Shown: positions 22,564-32,296 of the stretch, one piece after another
Numbering within the stretch: position 1 is the stretch's first letter
Layout of the letters: every line of letters begins with the position of its first letter
Assembly: GCF_000308615.1 (NCBI RefSeq)
Contig: NZ_BAGB01000027.1
Coordinates: 124,001-188,000 of the forward strand
DNA: 64,000 bases
Source of the DNA: Nocardia jiangxiensis NBRC 101359
GTDB taxonomy: Bacteria > Actinomycetota > Actinomycetes > Mycobacteriales > Mycobacteriaceae
Reading direction: 5' to 3'
The notes under the pieces: generated by a model
What the model saw: only the letters and a program-made list of their open reading frames with translations
What the model was told of the DNA's origin: nothing
The model's database searches: none
Program-made: the position numbers and the translations under genes

Positions 22564-23508
22564 ATGGACCACGCCGCCCCGACCACACCCCGCCAGTTCC
22601 GCACGGCCGTGGTGCCCGCGGCCGGGCTGGGCACCCGATTCCTGCCCGCCACCAAATCCGTGCCCAAGGAACTGCTACCGGTGGTGGACACCTCCGGAAT
22701 CGAGTTGGTGGCCGAGGAGGCCGCACAGGCCGGCGCCGACCGGATGGTGATCGTCACCTCGCCCGGAAAGAGTTCCGTGGCAAAGCATTTCACCGAGGAT
22801 CCGGAGCTGGAGGGCACGCTCGCCCAGCGCGGCAAATTCGGTCTGCTCGAACGGGTGCGTCGCGCGCCCAAACTGCTCGAGGTGGACACCGTGCTGCAAC
22901 AGCGTCCGCTGGGACTGGGACATGCTGTGCTGCAAGCCGAATCGGTCCTGGCGCCCGACGAGAACGCCGTCGCGGTACTGCTGCCCGACGATCTGGTCCG
23001 CCCGCCCGCCGGAGCTGCCGCATCCGAACAGGACGGCGTCCTGGAGACGATGGCCGCGGTGCGCCGCCGCTGGGGCGGCAGTGTGCTGTGCGCGTTCGAG
23101 GTACCCCGCGAGAAGGTCGGCGCGTACGGCGTGTTCGACGTCGCGGCGGCACCCGAGGCGCACGCCCCGGATGTGTTGCGGGTCAACGCCATGGTGGAGA
23201 AACCCGCCGTCGAAGACGCCCCGTCGACCCTCGCCGCGGCCGGTCGCTACCTGCTCGATCGGGCGATCTTCGACGCGCTGCGCCGCATCGAGCCGGGCGC
23301 GGGCGGGGAGTACCAGCTCACCGACGCCATCGCCCTGCTCATCGCCGAGGGGCACCCCGTCCACGTCGTCGTGCACCGCGGTGTTCGCCACGACATCGGC
23401 AACCCGGGCGGATACCTGTGCGCCGCAGTGGATTTCGCCCTCGAACGCGAAGAATACGCAGCCCCGCTGCGGGATTGGCTGATCCAGCGGCTCGCGGTCA
23501 CCGCGTAG
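22564..23508 (+). CDS. galU: UTP-glucose-1-phosphate uridylyltransferase
   Basis: This 314-residue nucleotidyltransferase makes UDP-glucose from UTP and glucose-1-phosphate for cell-wall and glycolipid synthesis. The N-terminal signature is TAVVPAAGLGTRFLPATKSV, then PKELLPVVDTSGIELVAEEA, at about residues 14-53. VLLPDDLVRP supplies the metal-binding Asp, and AMVEKP and GGEYQLTDAI follow. All are standard GalU motifs. The ATG at 22564 has GAAGGAGATC upstream. It is probably monocistronic and ends in a hairpin shared with the convergent methyltransferase gene. A weak 5-bp hairpin (22418-22430) right after the preceding transporter may separate the two units. Confidence 0.95.
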   Translation: MDHAAPTTPRQFRTAVVPAAGLGTRFLPATKSVPKELLPVVDTSGIELVAEEAAQAGADRMVIVTSPGKSSVAKHFTEDPELEGTLAQRGKFGLLERVRRAPKLLEVDTVLQQRPLGLGHAVLQAESVLAPDENAVAVLLPDDLVRPPAGAAASEQDGVLETMAAVRRRWGGSVLCAFEVPREKVGAYGVFDVAAAPEAHAPDVLRVNAMVEKPAVEDAPSTLAAAGRYLLDRAIFDALRRIEPGAGGEYQLTDAIALLIAEGHPVHVVVHRGVRHDIGNPGGYLCAAVDFALEREEYAAPLRDWLIQRLAVTA

Positions 23509-23523
23509 CCGACCGGGGTCGGC
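23508..23523. terminator. Hairpin between convergent genes
   Basis: GCCGACC and GGTCGGC form a perfect short-loop inverted repeat in the 19-bp gap between galU and the convergent methyltransferase gene. Lacking a T tract, it is at best an L-shaped bidirectional terminator of the kind common in actinobacteria. Confidence 0.5.
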
Positions 23524-23527
23524 CCGA

Positions 23528-24412
23528 CTACTTCGTCGCGGTCAGATATGCGGCCACGTTGTGCATATCGGCCGAACCTCCCGTGAGTTCGGGGACCGGA
23601 CGGCCGTACCGGGCCGAGAGTTCGGTGACGTCGGCCGAATCGACCTGCCAGCCGCGGTCGGTCAGCCACTGGACCGGATCGGTCCGCTCATCGTTGTAGA
23701 ACAGTTGGGTGACGTCGACGTCGCCGAAGGGGCTGGTCGCCATCTCCTGTGTGGCCGCCTGGGAGATACGCGCGATATCGGGACGGCCGGAGAAACCCTC
23801 CACGGCTACGCGGCTACCGGGAGCCGAGAGCGTATCGATCCGCTCGAACAGGGCGTCCTGCGCCGCGCCCGGCAGATAGGGCAGCAGGCCCTCGGCGGAC
23901 CAGGCGGTCGGACGGTCGGCGTCGAAACCGGCGTCGAACAGGGCCGCGGGCCAGTCGTCGCGTAGATCGACCGGGACCGCGCGCAGGACCGCCCGGGGCA
24001 CCACCTCGTTGTCCGCCAGCACCTGATGTTTGAAGTCCAGCACCTTGGGCTGATCGATCTCGAAGACGCTGGCGCCCACCGGCCAGTCGAGCCGGTACCC
24101 GCGCGCGTCCAGCCCGGCCGCGAGGATCACCGCCTGCCGCACACCCGCGGCGGCCGCGGCGAGGAAGAACTCGTCGAAGAACTTCGTGCGCACCCCGATC
24201 AGGCGTGCCACGGGCAGGAATTCCGCGTCGCCGGGTGCGGCGAGGGCCTGCAGTGAGCGCGGTTCGGCCGCGGCCTCGACGAACAACCGGGCGCAGTCGT
24301 CGCGGATCAGAGCATCGGGCTGGGCGGTCTCGGTTGCCCGGAATGTCGCGACTCCCAGGGCGGTGATGCCGACACTGCTGATGATGTCCCAGGTATCTCC
24401 ATCGGTTCGCAC
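23528..24412 (-). CDS. TIGR00027-type SAM-dependent methyltransferase
   Basis: This 294-residue protein belongs to the leucine carboxyl methyltransferase-like (PPM1) group that is expanded in mycobacteria and Nocardia. The N-terminus MRTDGDTWDIISSVG is characteristic. It is followed by TKFFDEFFLAAAAAGVRQAV, then ILAAGLDARGYRLDWP, the SAM-binding loop. FEIDQPKVLDFK and AEGLLPYLP are further family signatures. A GTG at 24412 is chosen because AGGAGA lies 6 bp upstream; a TTG five codons earlier coincides with that ribosome binding site. Substrates of the family are mostly unknown. It stands alone. Confidence 0.9.
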   Translation of the reverse strand: MRTDGDTWDIISSVGITALGVATFRATETAQPDALIRDDCARLFVEAAAEPRSLQALAAPGDAEFLPVARLIGVRTKFFDEFFLAAAAAGVRQAVILAAGLDARGYRLDWPVGASVFEIDQPKVLDFKHQVLADNEVVPRAVLRAVPVDLRDDWPAALFDAGFDADRPTAWSAEGLLPYLPGAAQDALFERIDTLSAPGSRVAVEGFSGRPDIARISQAATQEMATSPFGDVDVTQLFYNDERTDPVQWLTDRGWQVDSADVTELSARYGRPVPELTGGSADMHNVAAYLTATK

Positions 24413-24566
24413 TACTACTCTCCTCAATGATGCTGGCGCACTGAAATACTCAGCGCGTGCGACGACCGGTCGGTACTTGCTCCGCGAGCCAGCGTAGGCG
24501 CAAAGATGATCATCGTGTGGGACATGCCCGTCGATCCGGATGAAAACCCCCCGTGACCGGGTGGGA

Positions 24567-25961
24567 TTACCGCAACCCCGAAAAGTCCCGCAGCACCGCG
24601 TGATTGCGGTCGGCGCAACTGCCCAGGGCGTGATCGGGATGCAGCCCGAAATACTGCCGCCGGGTCCGGGTGCTCCAGCACAGTGCGGGCTCGGCGCGGG
24701 TCTTGTAGAAGTTCACCATGTAGCCGCCGGAGTAGATGCGCAGCAGCAGATAGCCGCCGGGATACTCCTTGACCGCCGCGCCTTCGAGGAATTCCACGTT
24801 CACGGGGGAGTCCGGGCGGCCCACTCGATTGCGGTGGGTGTGGCCGGTGTGATGCAGGAACACGCCCGGCGCGCCGCGGTACAGCGAGTGCAGTACGGCG
24901 GCCGAGGCGCGGTCGAGCACGAATCCCGGTCCGGCCGGATTGCTCACCGCCGCAGAGGAAGTCACCGGATGATGCCCGAACATCAGGGTGGGCCGGTCCG
25001 GATCGGCGGCCAGCACCTCGCGCAGATTGCTCAGTTGCGGTGCGGTGAGCGTGCCGCCGGAGCCGCGCGGGCGGGTCGTGTCCAGGCCGATGATGCGCAG
25101 CCCGTCGACGTCCGAGACGGCCAGTCGTCCCCGGGCGTGGAATACCGATCCCCAGGGGTCGCCCTCGCGGGACACGTCGTGGTTGCCACGGCAGACGAAG
25201 TAGTCCCGGCCCGCCGCACCCCAGGCATCCAGGCGCGCACGCACCGCCGCGGACTGCTCGAGCGTGCCCGAATCGGTCATGTCACCGGCCACGATGAGTT
25301 GATCGGTGCCGCGATCGGGTGCGCGCAGATCGGTCAGCAGCGCGTCCAGCATGATCTGCGGATGGCTGTCGGTGTCGTGCCGCAGCCCGTTCGGGAATCC
25401 GGCCACGATCAGGCCGCTGGTGCTCTCGCCGTAGTGCACGTCGTTGGCGAGCGCGATCGTGCGCAGCAGCGGGCCCGGCGGCGGGGTGAGTGTGGTGAAA
25501 ACGCCTGTGGTTTCCGGTGATCCGGCCCGGCGCGTGACCAGGGTCCGGGCCGGGACGGCGCGGCAGCCGCCGGAATACGCCTCGAATCGGTACGCGCGGC
25601 CCGGCTCGAGTCCCTCGATCTGCGCGTAGTGGTACGCGGTGGGACGGGAGTCGATGCTGTATCGCCGGGGCGGATGCGCGGCGTCCGCGGGGGCGATGCG
25701 AATCTCGGTGTCCGCGGGCGCCGGGCGCAGCCGTCCGGCGCGATCGCGGGCTCGGGTCGTCCAGGTCAGGATCGCCGAACTGTCGGTGACGGTCACCACC
25801 TCGAGTTCGGAGGCGACCAGCGAATCCTGGTGCACCCGAACGCGATCGGCTCGATGGGCGGTGAACGCCGAGCGGGTGCGGAACGGAGTTCCCACCGTGA
25901 CGGCGGCCGCTCCCGAGGCGGCATTGGCGACCCAGGTCGCTCGCAGACGTGCGTTCAGCAT
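24567..25961 (-). CDS. Metallophosphoesterase with N-terminal fibronectin-like domain
   Basis: This 464-residue protein has a purple-acid-phosphatase-like or FnIII-like N-terminal beta domain (about residues 55-165, with SSAILTWTTRARD and GLEPGRAYRFEAYS). A calcineurin-type catalytic domain follows. The five metal blocks are in order: NDVHYG, VAGDMTD, CRGNHD, MFGHHPV and TGHTHRN. It would hydrolyse phosphoesters with a dinuclear metal centre. The N-terminus MLNARLRATWVANAASGAAA is only weakly signal-like, so export is uncertain. The ATG at 25961 has CGGAGG 5 bp upstream. It diverges from the carboxylic acid reductase gene. Confidence 0.9.
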   Translation of the reverse strand: MLNARLRATWVANAASGAAAVTVGTPFRTRSAFTAHRADRVRVHQDSLVASELEVVTVTDSSAILTWTTRARDRAGRLRPAPADTEIRIAPADAAHPPRRYSIDSRPTAYHYAQIEGLEPGRAYRFEAYSGGCRAVPARTLVTRRAGSPETTGVFTTLTPPPGPLLRTIALANDVHYGESTSGLIVAGFPNGLRHDTDSHPQIMLDALLTDLRAPDRGTDQLIVAGDMTDSGTLEQSAAVRARLDAWGAAGRDYFVCRGNHDVSREGDPWGSVFHARGRLAVSDVDGLRIIGLDTTRPRGSGGTLTAPQLSNLREVLAADPDRPTLMFGHHPVTSSAAVSNPAGPGFVLDRASAAVLHSLYRGAPGVFLHHTGHTHRNRVGRPDSPVNVEFLEGAAVKEYPGGYLLLRIYSGGYMVNFYKTRAEPALCWSTRTRRQYFGLHPDHALGSCADRNHAVLRDFSGLR

Positions 25962-26282
25962 GGAAACCTCCGCCCGGGTACGGCCCGATGATCCGACGGT
26001 AGGGCGGCCGGTTGAACGGTCCGGAGCCCGCACGTGACCAATTCGGCGGCCTGTGCTGAATATTTCGGTGCGGGTAGCACAGACCGCCGCACGGGGGTGA
26101 GTGAGATATCAGACAGTGGTCCTGAGCTTGCCGGATACCGATAGCGCTGGTCCTGGACTTGACTTTGCCTGGTCACCGGACTGGGATAGTTGGTACATGA
26201 AACTAATTGCGGAATACATGCATCGCTAGGATGTCCGCGGCGGGGCATCGGGGCGTCGGACGAATTCGAGGGAGGTCGAGGT
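25962..26282. other. Divergent intergenic region upstream of carboxylic acid reductase
   Basis: This 321-bp region lies between divergent genes. TTGACT at 26159-26164 and GATAGT at 26185-26190 are a possible -35/-10 pair for the reductase, although the 20-bp spacing is long. GATAGT is followed 6 bp later by an ATG (26197) that opens a ten-codon [13 protein letters not shown], ending at 26229. This could be a leaderless upstream ORF. The reductase ATG has its own GGGAGG ribosome binding site about 8 bp upstream. No other clear structure is visible. Confidence 0.4.
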
Positions 26283-29200
26283 ATGGACGAGGCAGCGCGG
26301 CAGGAACTGGGGCGGCGGATGACGGAGCTGGTCGCCCGCGACCCGCAGGTTCGCGCGGCGATTCCGGATGCCGAGGTGGGCGCGGCGGTGGCTCGCACGA
26401 ACGTGTCGTTGGCGCAGTCGATCGCGATGCTCGTGCAGGGGTATGCGGACCGTCCGGCGCTGGCCGGGCGGGCGATGGAGTTCGTCACCGACGAGACCGG
26501 TCGCACCCACGGGCGGTTGCTGCCGCGCTACGACACCATCACCTACGGCGAGATGTGGCGGCGCGTCACCGCCGTCGCCGCGGCCTGGTATCACGATGCC
26601 GAATCTCCGCTCCGGGCAGGCGATTTCGTCGCCGTTCTCGGATTCACCAGTACCGACTACACGGTGGTGGATCTGGCCTGCACCGCACTGGGCACGGTGT
26701 CGGTGCCGTTGCAGACCGGCGCGTCCGCGGCGCAGTTGACCCCGATCGTCACCGAGACCCGGCCGCGCGTGCTGGCCGCGAGCGTCGAACAGCTCGACAC
26801 CGCAGTGGATCTGGTGCTGGCCACCGAACTGCCGAGCACGCTGGTCGTCTTCGACCACCATCCGCAGGACGACGATCATCGCGCCGCGGTCGAATCCGCC
26901 CGCGCTCGCCTGGCCGATCGTCCGGTATCGGTGCGGGTCCTGGCGGAGGTCGTCGAACAGGGCGGCGAACTCCCCGAGGCCCCACTGCACACCGGCGCGC
27001 ACGAGGATGCGCTGGCCCTGCTCGTCTACACCTCGGGGAGTACCGGAACGCCCAAGGGCGCGATGTATTCCGAGCGCATGGTGACCCGGATGTGGCGTAA
27101 CGGCGTGGAGGTGCCGCTGCCGTCGATCGGGTTCAGCTTCATGCCGATGAGTCACGTCGCCGGACGCGGTTCGCTGCTGTCCTGCCTGGGTCGCGGCGGC
27201 ACCGTGTATTTCGCCGCCCGCAGCGATATGTCCACGCTGTTCGACGATCTGGCGTTGGCGCGCCCCACGGTGCTGTTCTTCGTTCCGCGCATATGCGACA
27301 TGCTGTTCCAGCGTTTCCGCGGTGAAGTCGATCGCCGAGTGGCCGCCGGAGGCGTGCCGGAGACGGTCGAGCAGCAGGTGAAAGTCGAACTGCGCGACGA
27401 GGTTCTGGGCGGACGCTTCATCTTGGCCATCACCGGCAGTGCGCCGCTGTCGGCGCAACTGCACGAATTCATGGCCTCGGTACTGGGATTCGGCCTGATC
27501 GATGGATACGGCTCGACCGAGTCCTCCGGCGGCGTCATCGTCGACAACCTCGTCGTCCGGCCGCCGGTGATCGATTACAAACTCCTCGACGTCCCGGAGC
27601 TGGGCTATTTCAGCACCGACAAGCCTTATCCGCGAGGGGAACTGCTGATCAAGGCCGAGACCCTCTTCCCCGGCTATTTCCGGCGCCCCGAACTGAATGC
27701 GGAGATCTTCGACGCCGAGGGCTTCTACCGCACCGGTGACATCATGGCCGAACACGGCCCTGATCACTTGTTCTACGTCGACCGGCGCAACAACGTGCTC
27801 AAACTCTCGCAGGGCGAGTTCGTGACGGTCGCCAAGCTGGAAGCCGTCTACGCGGCCAGTCCGCTGGTCCACCAGATCTATCTGTACGGCAGCAGTGAGC
27901 GCGCGTATCTGCTCGCGGTCGTCGTCCCGACGCCCGAATCGCTTGCCGCACATCCCGATACCGCCGATCTGACCGCGGCGATCACCGAATCGCTACAGCG
28001 CGTGGCCCGGGGGGCCGAGCTGAACTCCTACGAGATCCCGCGCGCCTTCCTGCTCGAGACCGAGCCGTTCACCCTCGACAACGGACTGCTGTCCGGTATC
28101 GCGAAACAGTTGCGGCCCAGGCTCAAAGAGCGCTACGGCGAGCGGCTCGAGCAGCTCTACATCGATCTGGCGCGGGAACAGGACGACGAACTGGCCGCAC
28201 TGCGCCGCGAGGCCGCGGATCTGCCGGTGCTCGAGACGGTCGGGCGGGCCGCGCGAGCGCTGCTGGGTTGCGCGACCACGGATCTGCGCCCGGATGTGCA
28301 CTTCACCGATCTGGGCGGTGATTCACTCTCGGCGTTGACGTATTCCACACTGCTGCAGGAGACCTTCGGGGTGGAGGTCCCGGTCGGTGTGATCGTCGGC
28401 CCCGCCACCGACCTGACCGCGCTGGCCCGGTACATCGAGGCCGAACGCGATTCCGGCGGCACCCGGCCCACCGTCGCCGGTGTGCACGGGACCGGAGCGC
28501 GGATTCGCGCCGCCGATCTCACCCTGGACAAGTTCATCGACCGCCCGACGCTCGATGCCGCCCCGGACCTGCCGCGTGCCGCGCAGGTTCCCGCCACAGT
28601 GCTGCTGACCGGTGCGAACGGCTATCTGGGCCGGTTCCTGTGCCTGGAATGGCTGGAGCGGCTGTCCGCTTCGGGCGGCCGACTGATCTGTGTGGTGCGC
28701 GGCGCCGATGCGGCGGCGGCGCGCGCCCGGCTGGACGAGGTCTTCGACAGCGGAGATCCGGAACTCACCCGGCACTATCGCGCACTGGCCGAGCGTACCC
28801 TCGAGGTGCTGGCCGGTGATATCGGTGAGCCGAATCTCGGTGTGAGTGAACAGGATTGGGATCGGCTCGCGCAGACGGTCGATCTGATCGTGCATCCGGC
28901 GGCCCTGGTCAACCACGTGCTGCCGTACGGGCAGTTGTTCGGTCCCAACGTGGTGGGCACCGCGGAGGTGATCCGGCTGGCCCTGACCACGACGATCAAG
29001 CCGGTCACCTATCTGTCCACAGTGGCCGTCGCCGCGCAGGTCGCGCCCCAGGCGTTCACCGAGGACGGTGACATCCGCGAGGTCAGCGCGGTGCGCTCGA
29101 TCGACGACGGCTATGCCAACGGCTACGGCAACAGCAAGTGGGCCGGTGAGGTGCTGCTGCGGGAGGCGCACGATCTGTGCGGTCTTCCGGTGGCGGTCTT

Positions 29201-29783
29201 CCGGTCCGACATGATCCTGGCCCACTCGCGTTACGCCGGGCAGTTGAACGTCCCCGATATGTTCACCCGCCTGCTGCTGAGCCTGCTGGCCACCGGACTG
29301 GCCCCGAAATCCTTCTACGCCACCGACTCTCGGGGCGAGCGGCAGCGTTCACACTACGACGGGCTGCCCGCCGATTTCACCGCCCTGGCGATCACCGCGC
29401 TCGGCACCCAGGTCACCGATGGTTTCGAGACCTTCGATGTGCTCAACCCGCACGACGACGGCATCTCACTGGACGAATTCGTCGACTGGCTGATCGAGGC
29501 GGGGCATGCGATCGAGCGGATCGACGACTACGGCGAATGGTTCCGCCGGTTCGAGACCGCGGTGCGTGGGCTGCCCGAGGAACAACGCCAGCATTCGTTG
29601 CTGCCGCTGCTGCACGCCTACCGGGCTCCGGGTAGGCCGCAGCGCGGTGCGGCTCTGCCCGCCAAGAGGTTCCAGGCCGCGGTGCAGGCCGCCGAACTGG
29701 GCGCCGATCGCGACATCCCGCATCTGGACCGCGCGTTGATCGAGAAGTACGCCACCGACCTGATGCTGCGAAAACTGTTGTAG
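26283..29783 (+). CDS. car: Carboxylic acid reductase (CAR / FadD9 type)
   Basis: This 1166-residue three-domain enzyme reduces carboxylic acids to aldehydes with ATP and NADPH. The adenylation domain carries [16 protein letters not shown] near residue 250 and [12 protein letters not shown] near 408. The carrier domain has [12 protein letters not shown] with the phosphopantetheine serine at about 681. The reductase domain begins [14 protein letters not shown] near 775 and has [13 protein letters not shown], the SDR Tyr-Lys pair. The length matches Nocardia and mycobacterial CARs (about 1170). A phosphopantetheinyl transferase is required and is not in the window. It starts at ATG 26283 and ends before a strong bidirectional hairpin. 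Aromatic or fatty acids are the likely substrates. Confidence 0.96.
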   Translation: MDEAARQELGRRMTELVARDPQVRAAIPDAEVGAAVARTNVSLAQSIAMLVQGYADRPALAGRAMEFVTDETGRTHGRLLPRYDTITYGEMWRRVTAVAAAWYHDAESPLRAGDFVAVLGFTSTDYTVVDLACTALGTVSVPLQTGASAAQLTPIVTETRPRVLAASVEQLDTAVDLVLATELPSTLVVFDHHPQDDDHRAAVESARARLADRPVSVRVLAEVVEQGGELPEAPLHTGAHEDALALLVYTSGSTGTPKGAMYSERMVTRMWRNGVEVPLPSIGFSFMPMSHVAGRGSLLSCLGRGGTVYFAARSDMSTLFDDLALARPTVLFFVPRICDMLFQRFRGEVDRRVAAGGVPETVEQQVKVELRDEVLGGRFILAITGSAPLSAQLHEFMASVLGFGLIDGYGSTESSGGVIVDNLVVRPPVIDYKLLDVPELGYFSTDKPYPRGELLIKAETLFPGYFRRPELNAEIFDAEGFYRTGDIMAEHGPDHLFYVDRRNNVLKLSQGEFVTVAKLEAVYAASPLVHQIYLYGSSERAYLLAVVVPTPESLAAHPDTADLTAAITESLQRVARGAELNSYEIPRAFLLETEPFTLDNGLLSGIAKQLRPRLKERYGERLEQLYIDLAREQDDELAALRREAADLPVLETVGRAARALLGCATTDLRPDVHFTDLGGDSLSALTYSTLLQETFGVEVPVGVIVGPATDLTALARYIEAERDSGGTRPTVAGVHGTGARIRAADLTLDKFIDRPTLDAAPDLPRAAQVPATVLLTGANGYLGRFLCLEWLERLSASGGRLICVVRGADAAAARARLDEVFDSGDPELTRHYRALAERTLEVLAGDIGEPNLGVSEQDWDRLAQTVDLIVHPAALVNHVLPYGQLFGPNVVGTAEVIRLALTTTIKPVTYLSTVAVAAQVAPQAFTEDGDIREVSAVRSIDDGYANGYGNSKWAGEVLLREAHDLCGLPVAVFRSDMILAHSRYAGQLNVPDMFTRLLLSLLATGLAPKSFYATDSRGERQRSHYDGLPADFTALAITALGTQVTDGFETFDVLNPHDDGISLDEFVDWLIEAGHAIERIDDYGEWFRRFETAVRGLPEEQRQHSLLPLLHAYRAPGRPQRGAALPAKRFQAAVQAAELGADRDIPHLDRALIEKYATDLMLRKLL

Positions 29784-29843
29784 GCCACCATTCCACCCGC
29801 TCAACGGTGCGCGGGTAGCTGTGTCCGTGGCTTCGGCACAGCC

Positions 29844-29881
29844 GGCGAGGGTGCCCCGGTGTGACCCGGGGCACCCTCGCC
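29844..29881. terminator. Strong bidirectional terminator
   Basis: A perfect 16-bp stem (GGCGAGGGTGCCCCGG paired with its complement at 29866-29881) encloses a 6-base loop. It lies in the 111-bp gap between the convergent carboxylic acid reductase and E2 genes. There is no T tract, as is usual for high-GC actinobacteria. It should stop transcription from both sides. Confidence 0.85.
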
Positions 29882-29894
29882 ATCTGGGCTGCTG

Positions 29895-31232
29895 TTACGT
29901 GATGATCCGCAGAGGATGTTCCAGCAGATCCTTGAATTGCTGCAGGAACTTCGCCGCGACCGCGCCGTCGATGGCCCGGTGATCGGCGGACAGCGTGACC
30001 CGCAGCACCTTGCGGGCCACCACCGCGCCCGAATCATCCAGTCGCAGTTCGTCACTCGCGCCGCCGACCGCCAGGATCGCCGATTCGGGCGGGTTGATGA
30101 CCGCGGTGAACTGTTCGATGCCGAACATGCCCAGGTTGGAGATGGTGAAGGTGCCACCGGACATCTCCTCGGCACGCAGTTTGCGTGTCCGGGCGCGTTC
30201 GGCCTTGTCGCGGCTCTCGGCAGCGATCTCCGAGACGCTCTTGCGGTCCGCGTCGTGGATCACCGGGACGAGCAGCCCGGCCGGGGTCGCCACCGCGACG
30301 CCGAGATGAATTCCCTTGTGCTGCAGGAGTTTGTCACCGGCGAAGCTGACGTTCACCGACGGATCGGTGCGCAGGGTGGCCGCGACCGCCTTGACGAGCA
30401 GGTCGTTGACGCTGACCTTGCCCTTTCCGGCGGAATCGAGAGTCGCGTTGATCTGCACCCGGAAGGCCAGCAGTTCGGTGACGTCGATCGCGCTGGTCAG
30501 ATAGATGTGCGGGGCCTGCTGTTTGCTCTCGGTGAGACGGGTGGCCGAGACCTGCTGGATGCGGGTCAGCGGAATCTCGTCGTAGTCGCCCGATACCGGA
30601 ATCGGTTGAGCTACTGCGGCTTCGGCAGTGGCGGCCGCCGGTGCGAGTTCCGGGGATGTTCCGGAATCGGTTGCGGGCTTCGCTGATTCGACATCACGGC
30701 GAGTGATGCGTCCGCCGGGTCCGCTGCCGGTCACGGTCGCCAGATCGACACCGCGTTCGCGGGCGATCTTCCGTGCGAGCGGCGAGGACTTGGGACGCTG
30801 CCCGTCCGCGGTGGCCGAACTGCTGGACGTGCGATCGTCCGGTGTCGCGGATCCTGCTGTAGCCGTGGGTGTCGGCGTCACGGAACCCGTTGCGGGCCTG
30901 GGAGCGTCGGGTGTGGGCGCAGCGGGGGAGACCTCGGAGCCGCCGGTAGCGGCCGAGGTCTCCGGTGCCGCGGCGCTCGTGACGCGCGCGGTCCCGCTGC
31001 CATCCCCGACGAGTGCGATCGGTTCCCCGATCGGCACCCGCGCTCCCGCGTCGGCGAGGATCTGTTCGAGAACCCCGTCGTCGTAGGCTTCCAGCTCCAT
31101 CAGAGCCTTGTCGGTCTCGATCTCGGCGATGACCTCGCCGCGGGCCACCGGATCTCCCACCTGTTTGAGCCAGGACGCGATGACGCCCTCCTCCATGGTG
31201 TCCGAGAGCCGGGGCATGGTGATCTCAGGCAT
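29895..31232 (-). CDS. 2-oxoacid dehydrogenase E2 (dihydrolipoamide acyltransferase)
   Basis: This 445-residue E2 has one lipoyl domain (residues 1-78) with the lipoylated Lys42 in EIETDKALMELEAYDDG. A Pro/Ala/Thr-rich linker follows, then a peripheral subunit-binding domain (SPLARKIARERGVDLATVTG, then GPGGRITRRD, about 150-182) and the catalytic domain ending in LSADHRAIDGAVAAKFLQ, where the His and Asp of the acetyltransferase site are visible. It is the last gene of the E3-E1alpha-E1beta-E2 operon, 11 bp after E1beta. The lipoyl and catalytic motifs look pyruvate or acetoin dehydrogenase-like rather than branched-chain type. Confidence 0.95.
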   Translation of the reverse strand: MPEITMPRLSDTMEEGVIASWLKQVGDPVARGEVIAEIETDKALMELEAYDDGVLEQILADAGARVPIGEPIALVGDGSGTARVTSAAAPETSAATGGSEVSPAAPTPDAPRPATGSVTPTPTATAGSATPDDRTSSSSATADGQRPKSSPLARKIARERGVDLATVTGSGPGGRITRRDVESAKPATDSGTSPELAPAAATAEAAVAQPIPVSGDYDEIPLTRIQQVSATRLTESKQQAPHIYLTSAIDVTELLAFRVQINATLDSAGKGKVSVNDLLVKAVAATLRTDPSVNVSFAGDKLLQHKGIHLGVAVATPAGLLVPVIHDADRKSVSEIAAESRDKAERARTRKLRAEEMSGGTFTISNLGMFGIEQFTAVINPPESAILAVGGASDELRLDDSGAVVARKVLRVTLSADHRAIDGAVAAKFLQQFKDLLEHPLRIIT

Positions 31233-31243
31233 ATCTGGTCCTC

Positions 31244-32239
31244 TCAGGCCCGCCGTCGGCCCACGGCCGCAAGGGTTTCCATGGCGGCGGTGTACAGCGA
31301 GTCGGCGGACGGCAGGGCGATCCGTTCGAGCGGTTTGGCGTAGGGCAGCGGTACCTCGGCCATGGCGACGCGGCGCACCGGCGCATCGAGGTAGTCGAAG
31401 GCGCCGTCGGAGATGGAGGCGGCCACCTCCGCGCCGATGCCGTAGGTCAGCCAGTCGTCCTCGCCGATCACCGCGCAGCCGGTCTTGCGGACCGAGGTGA
31501 CGAGCGTTTCGCGGTCCAGCGGACGCAGGCTGCGAAGGTCGATCACCTCCGCCGAGATACCTTCGGCGGCAAGGCGTTCGGCGACCTGGGTGCATACCGT
31601 GGCCATCCGGGAGTAGCCGATCAGCGTGATGTCCGAGCCCTCCCGGGTGACCGCCGCCTTGCCGATCTGCGCGGGCGGAATATCCTCGGGCACTTCACCC
31701 TTGGTGTTGTAGAGCGAGAGGTTCTCCAGGAACAGCACCGGGTCGTCGTCCTCGATCGCCGCCTTGAGCAGCGCGGCCGCGTCGGCCGGTGTGCTGGGCG
31801 CGACCACCTTCAGGCCCGGGACGAACGCGTAGTACAGCTCGATGTTCTGCGAATGGGTCGCGCCGAGCTGCTGACCGCCGCCACCGGGCGTGCGGATGAC
31901 CATGGGCACGTTGGTCTGCCCGCCGAACATGCCGTAGATCTTGGCCGCGTGATTGACGATCTGATCCAGCGCGAGCAGTGAGAAGTTGATGGTCATGATC
32001 TCCACGACCGGGCGCAGCCCCAGCATCGCCGCGCCGATGGCGGCACCGACGAAACCCTCCTCGGCGATCGGCGTGTCGCGGACCCGCTTCTCCCCGAATT
32101 CGGCCAGCAGACCGGCGGTGATCTTGTAGGAGCCCTCGAAGACGCCGATCTCCTCGCCGATGAGGAAGACATCGTCGTCGCGCCGCATCTCCTGACGCAG
32201 CGTCTCGCGCAGAGCTTCGCGATACGTGATGACGGGCAC
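31244..32239 (-). CDS. 2-oxoacid dehydrogenase E1 beta subunit
   Basis: This 331-residue thiamine-diphosphate enzyme subunit (Transket_pyr plus C-terminal domain) begins MPVITYREALRETLRQEM, the standard opening. It contains GEEIGVFEGSYKITAGL and the LDQIVNHAAKIYGMFGGQ helix of the E1 interface. A GTG at 32239 is preferred, with GAAAGG upstream. A second in-frame GTG at 32293 would add 18 residues and lies at a near-copy of the same start sequence (see findings). Together with E1alpha it decarboxylates a 2-oxoacid, probably pyruvate, and acylates the E2 lipoyl group. Confidence 0.94.
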   Translation of the reverse strand: MPVITYREALRETLRQEMRRDDDVFLIGEEIGVFEGSYKITAGLLAEFGEKRVRDTPIAEEGFVGAAIGAAMLGLRPVVEIMTINFSLLALDQIVNHAAKIYGMFGGQTNVPMVIRTPGGGGQQLGATHSQNIELYYAFVPGLKVVAPSTPADAAALLKAAIEDDDPVLFLENLSLYNTKGEVPEDIPPAQIGKAAVTREGSDITLIGYSRMATVCTQVAERLAAEGISAEVIDLRSLRPLDRETLVTSVRKTGCAVIGEDDWLTYGIGAEVAASISDGAFDYLDAPVRRVAMAEVPLPYAKPLERIALPSADSLYTAAMETLAAVGRRRA

Positions 32240-32293
32240 GGAATTACCTTTCGGGGTGAGCGACGGGCCGTCGCGATGCGTGGTGACGGGCAC
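32217..32293. repeat. Duplicated 23-bp start region of E1beta
   Basis: The bases at 32217-32239 and 32271-32293 are direct repeats on the minus strand that match at 21 of 23 positions. Each begins GTGCCCGTCA at an in-frame GTG 54 bp apart. Either GTG could initiate E1beta. The repeat suggests a local duplication, or selection for two initiation sites. Confidence 0.8.
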
Positions 32294-32296
32294 GGG

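Noticed and set aside
26226..27953. A 575-codon minus-strand frame across the carboxylic acid reductase gene
   Set aside because: The sense frame has all CAR motifs; the antisense protein is His/Gln/Gly/Arg-rich without recognisable domains.
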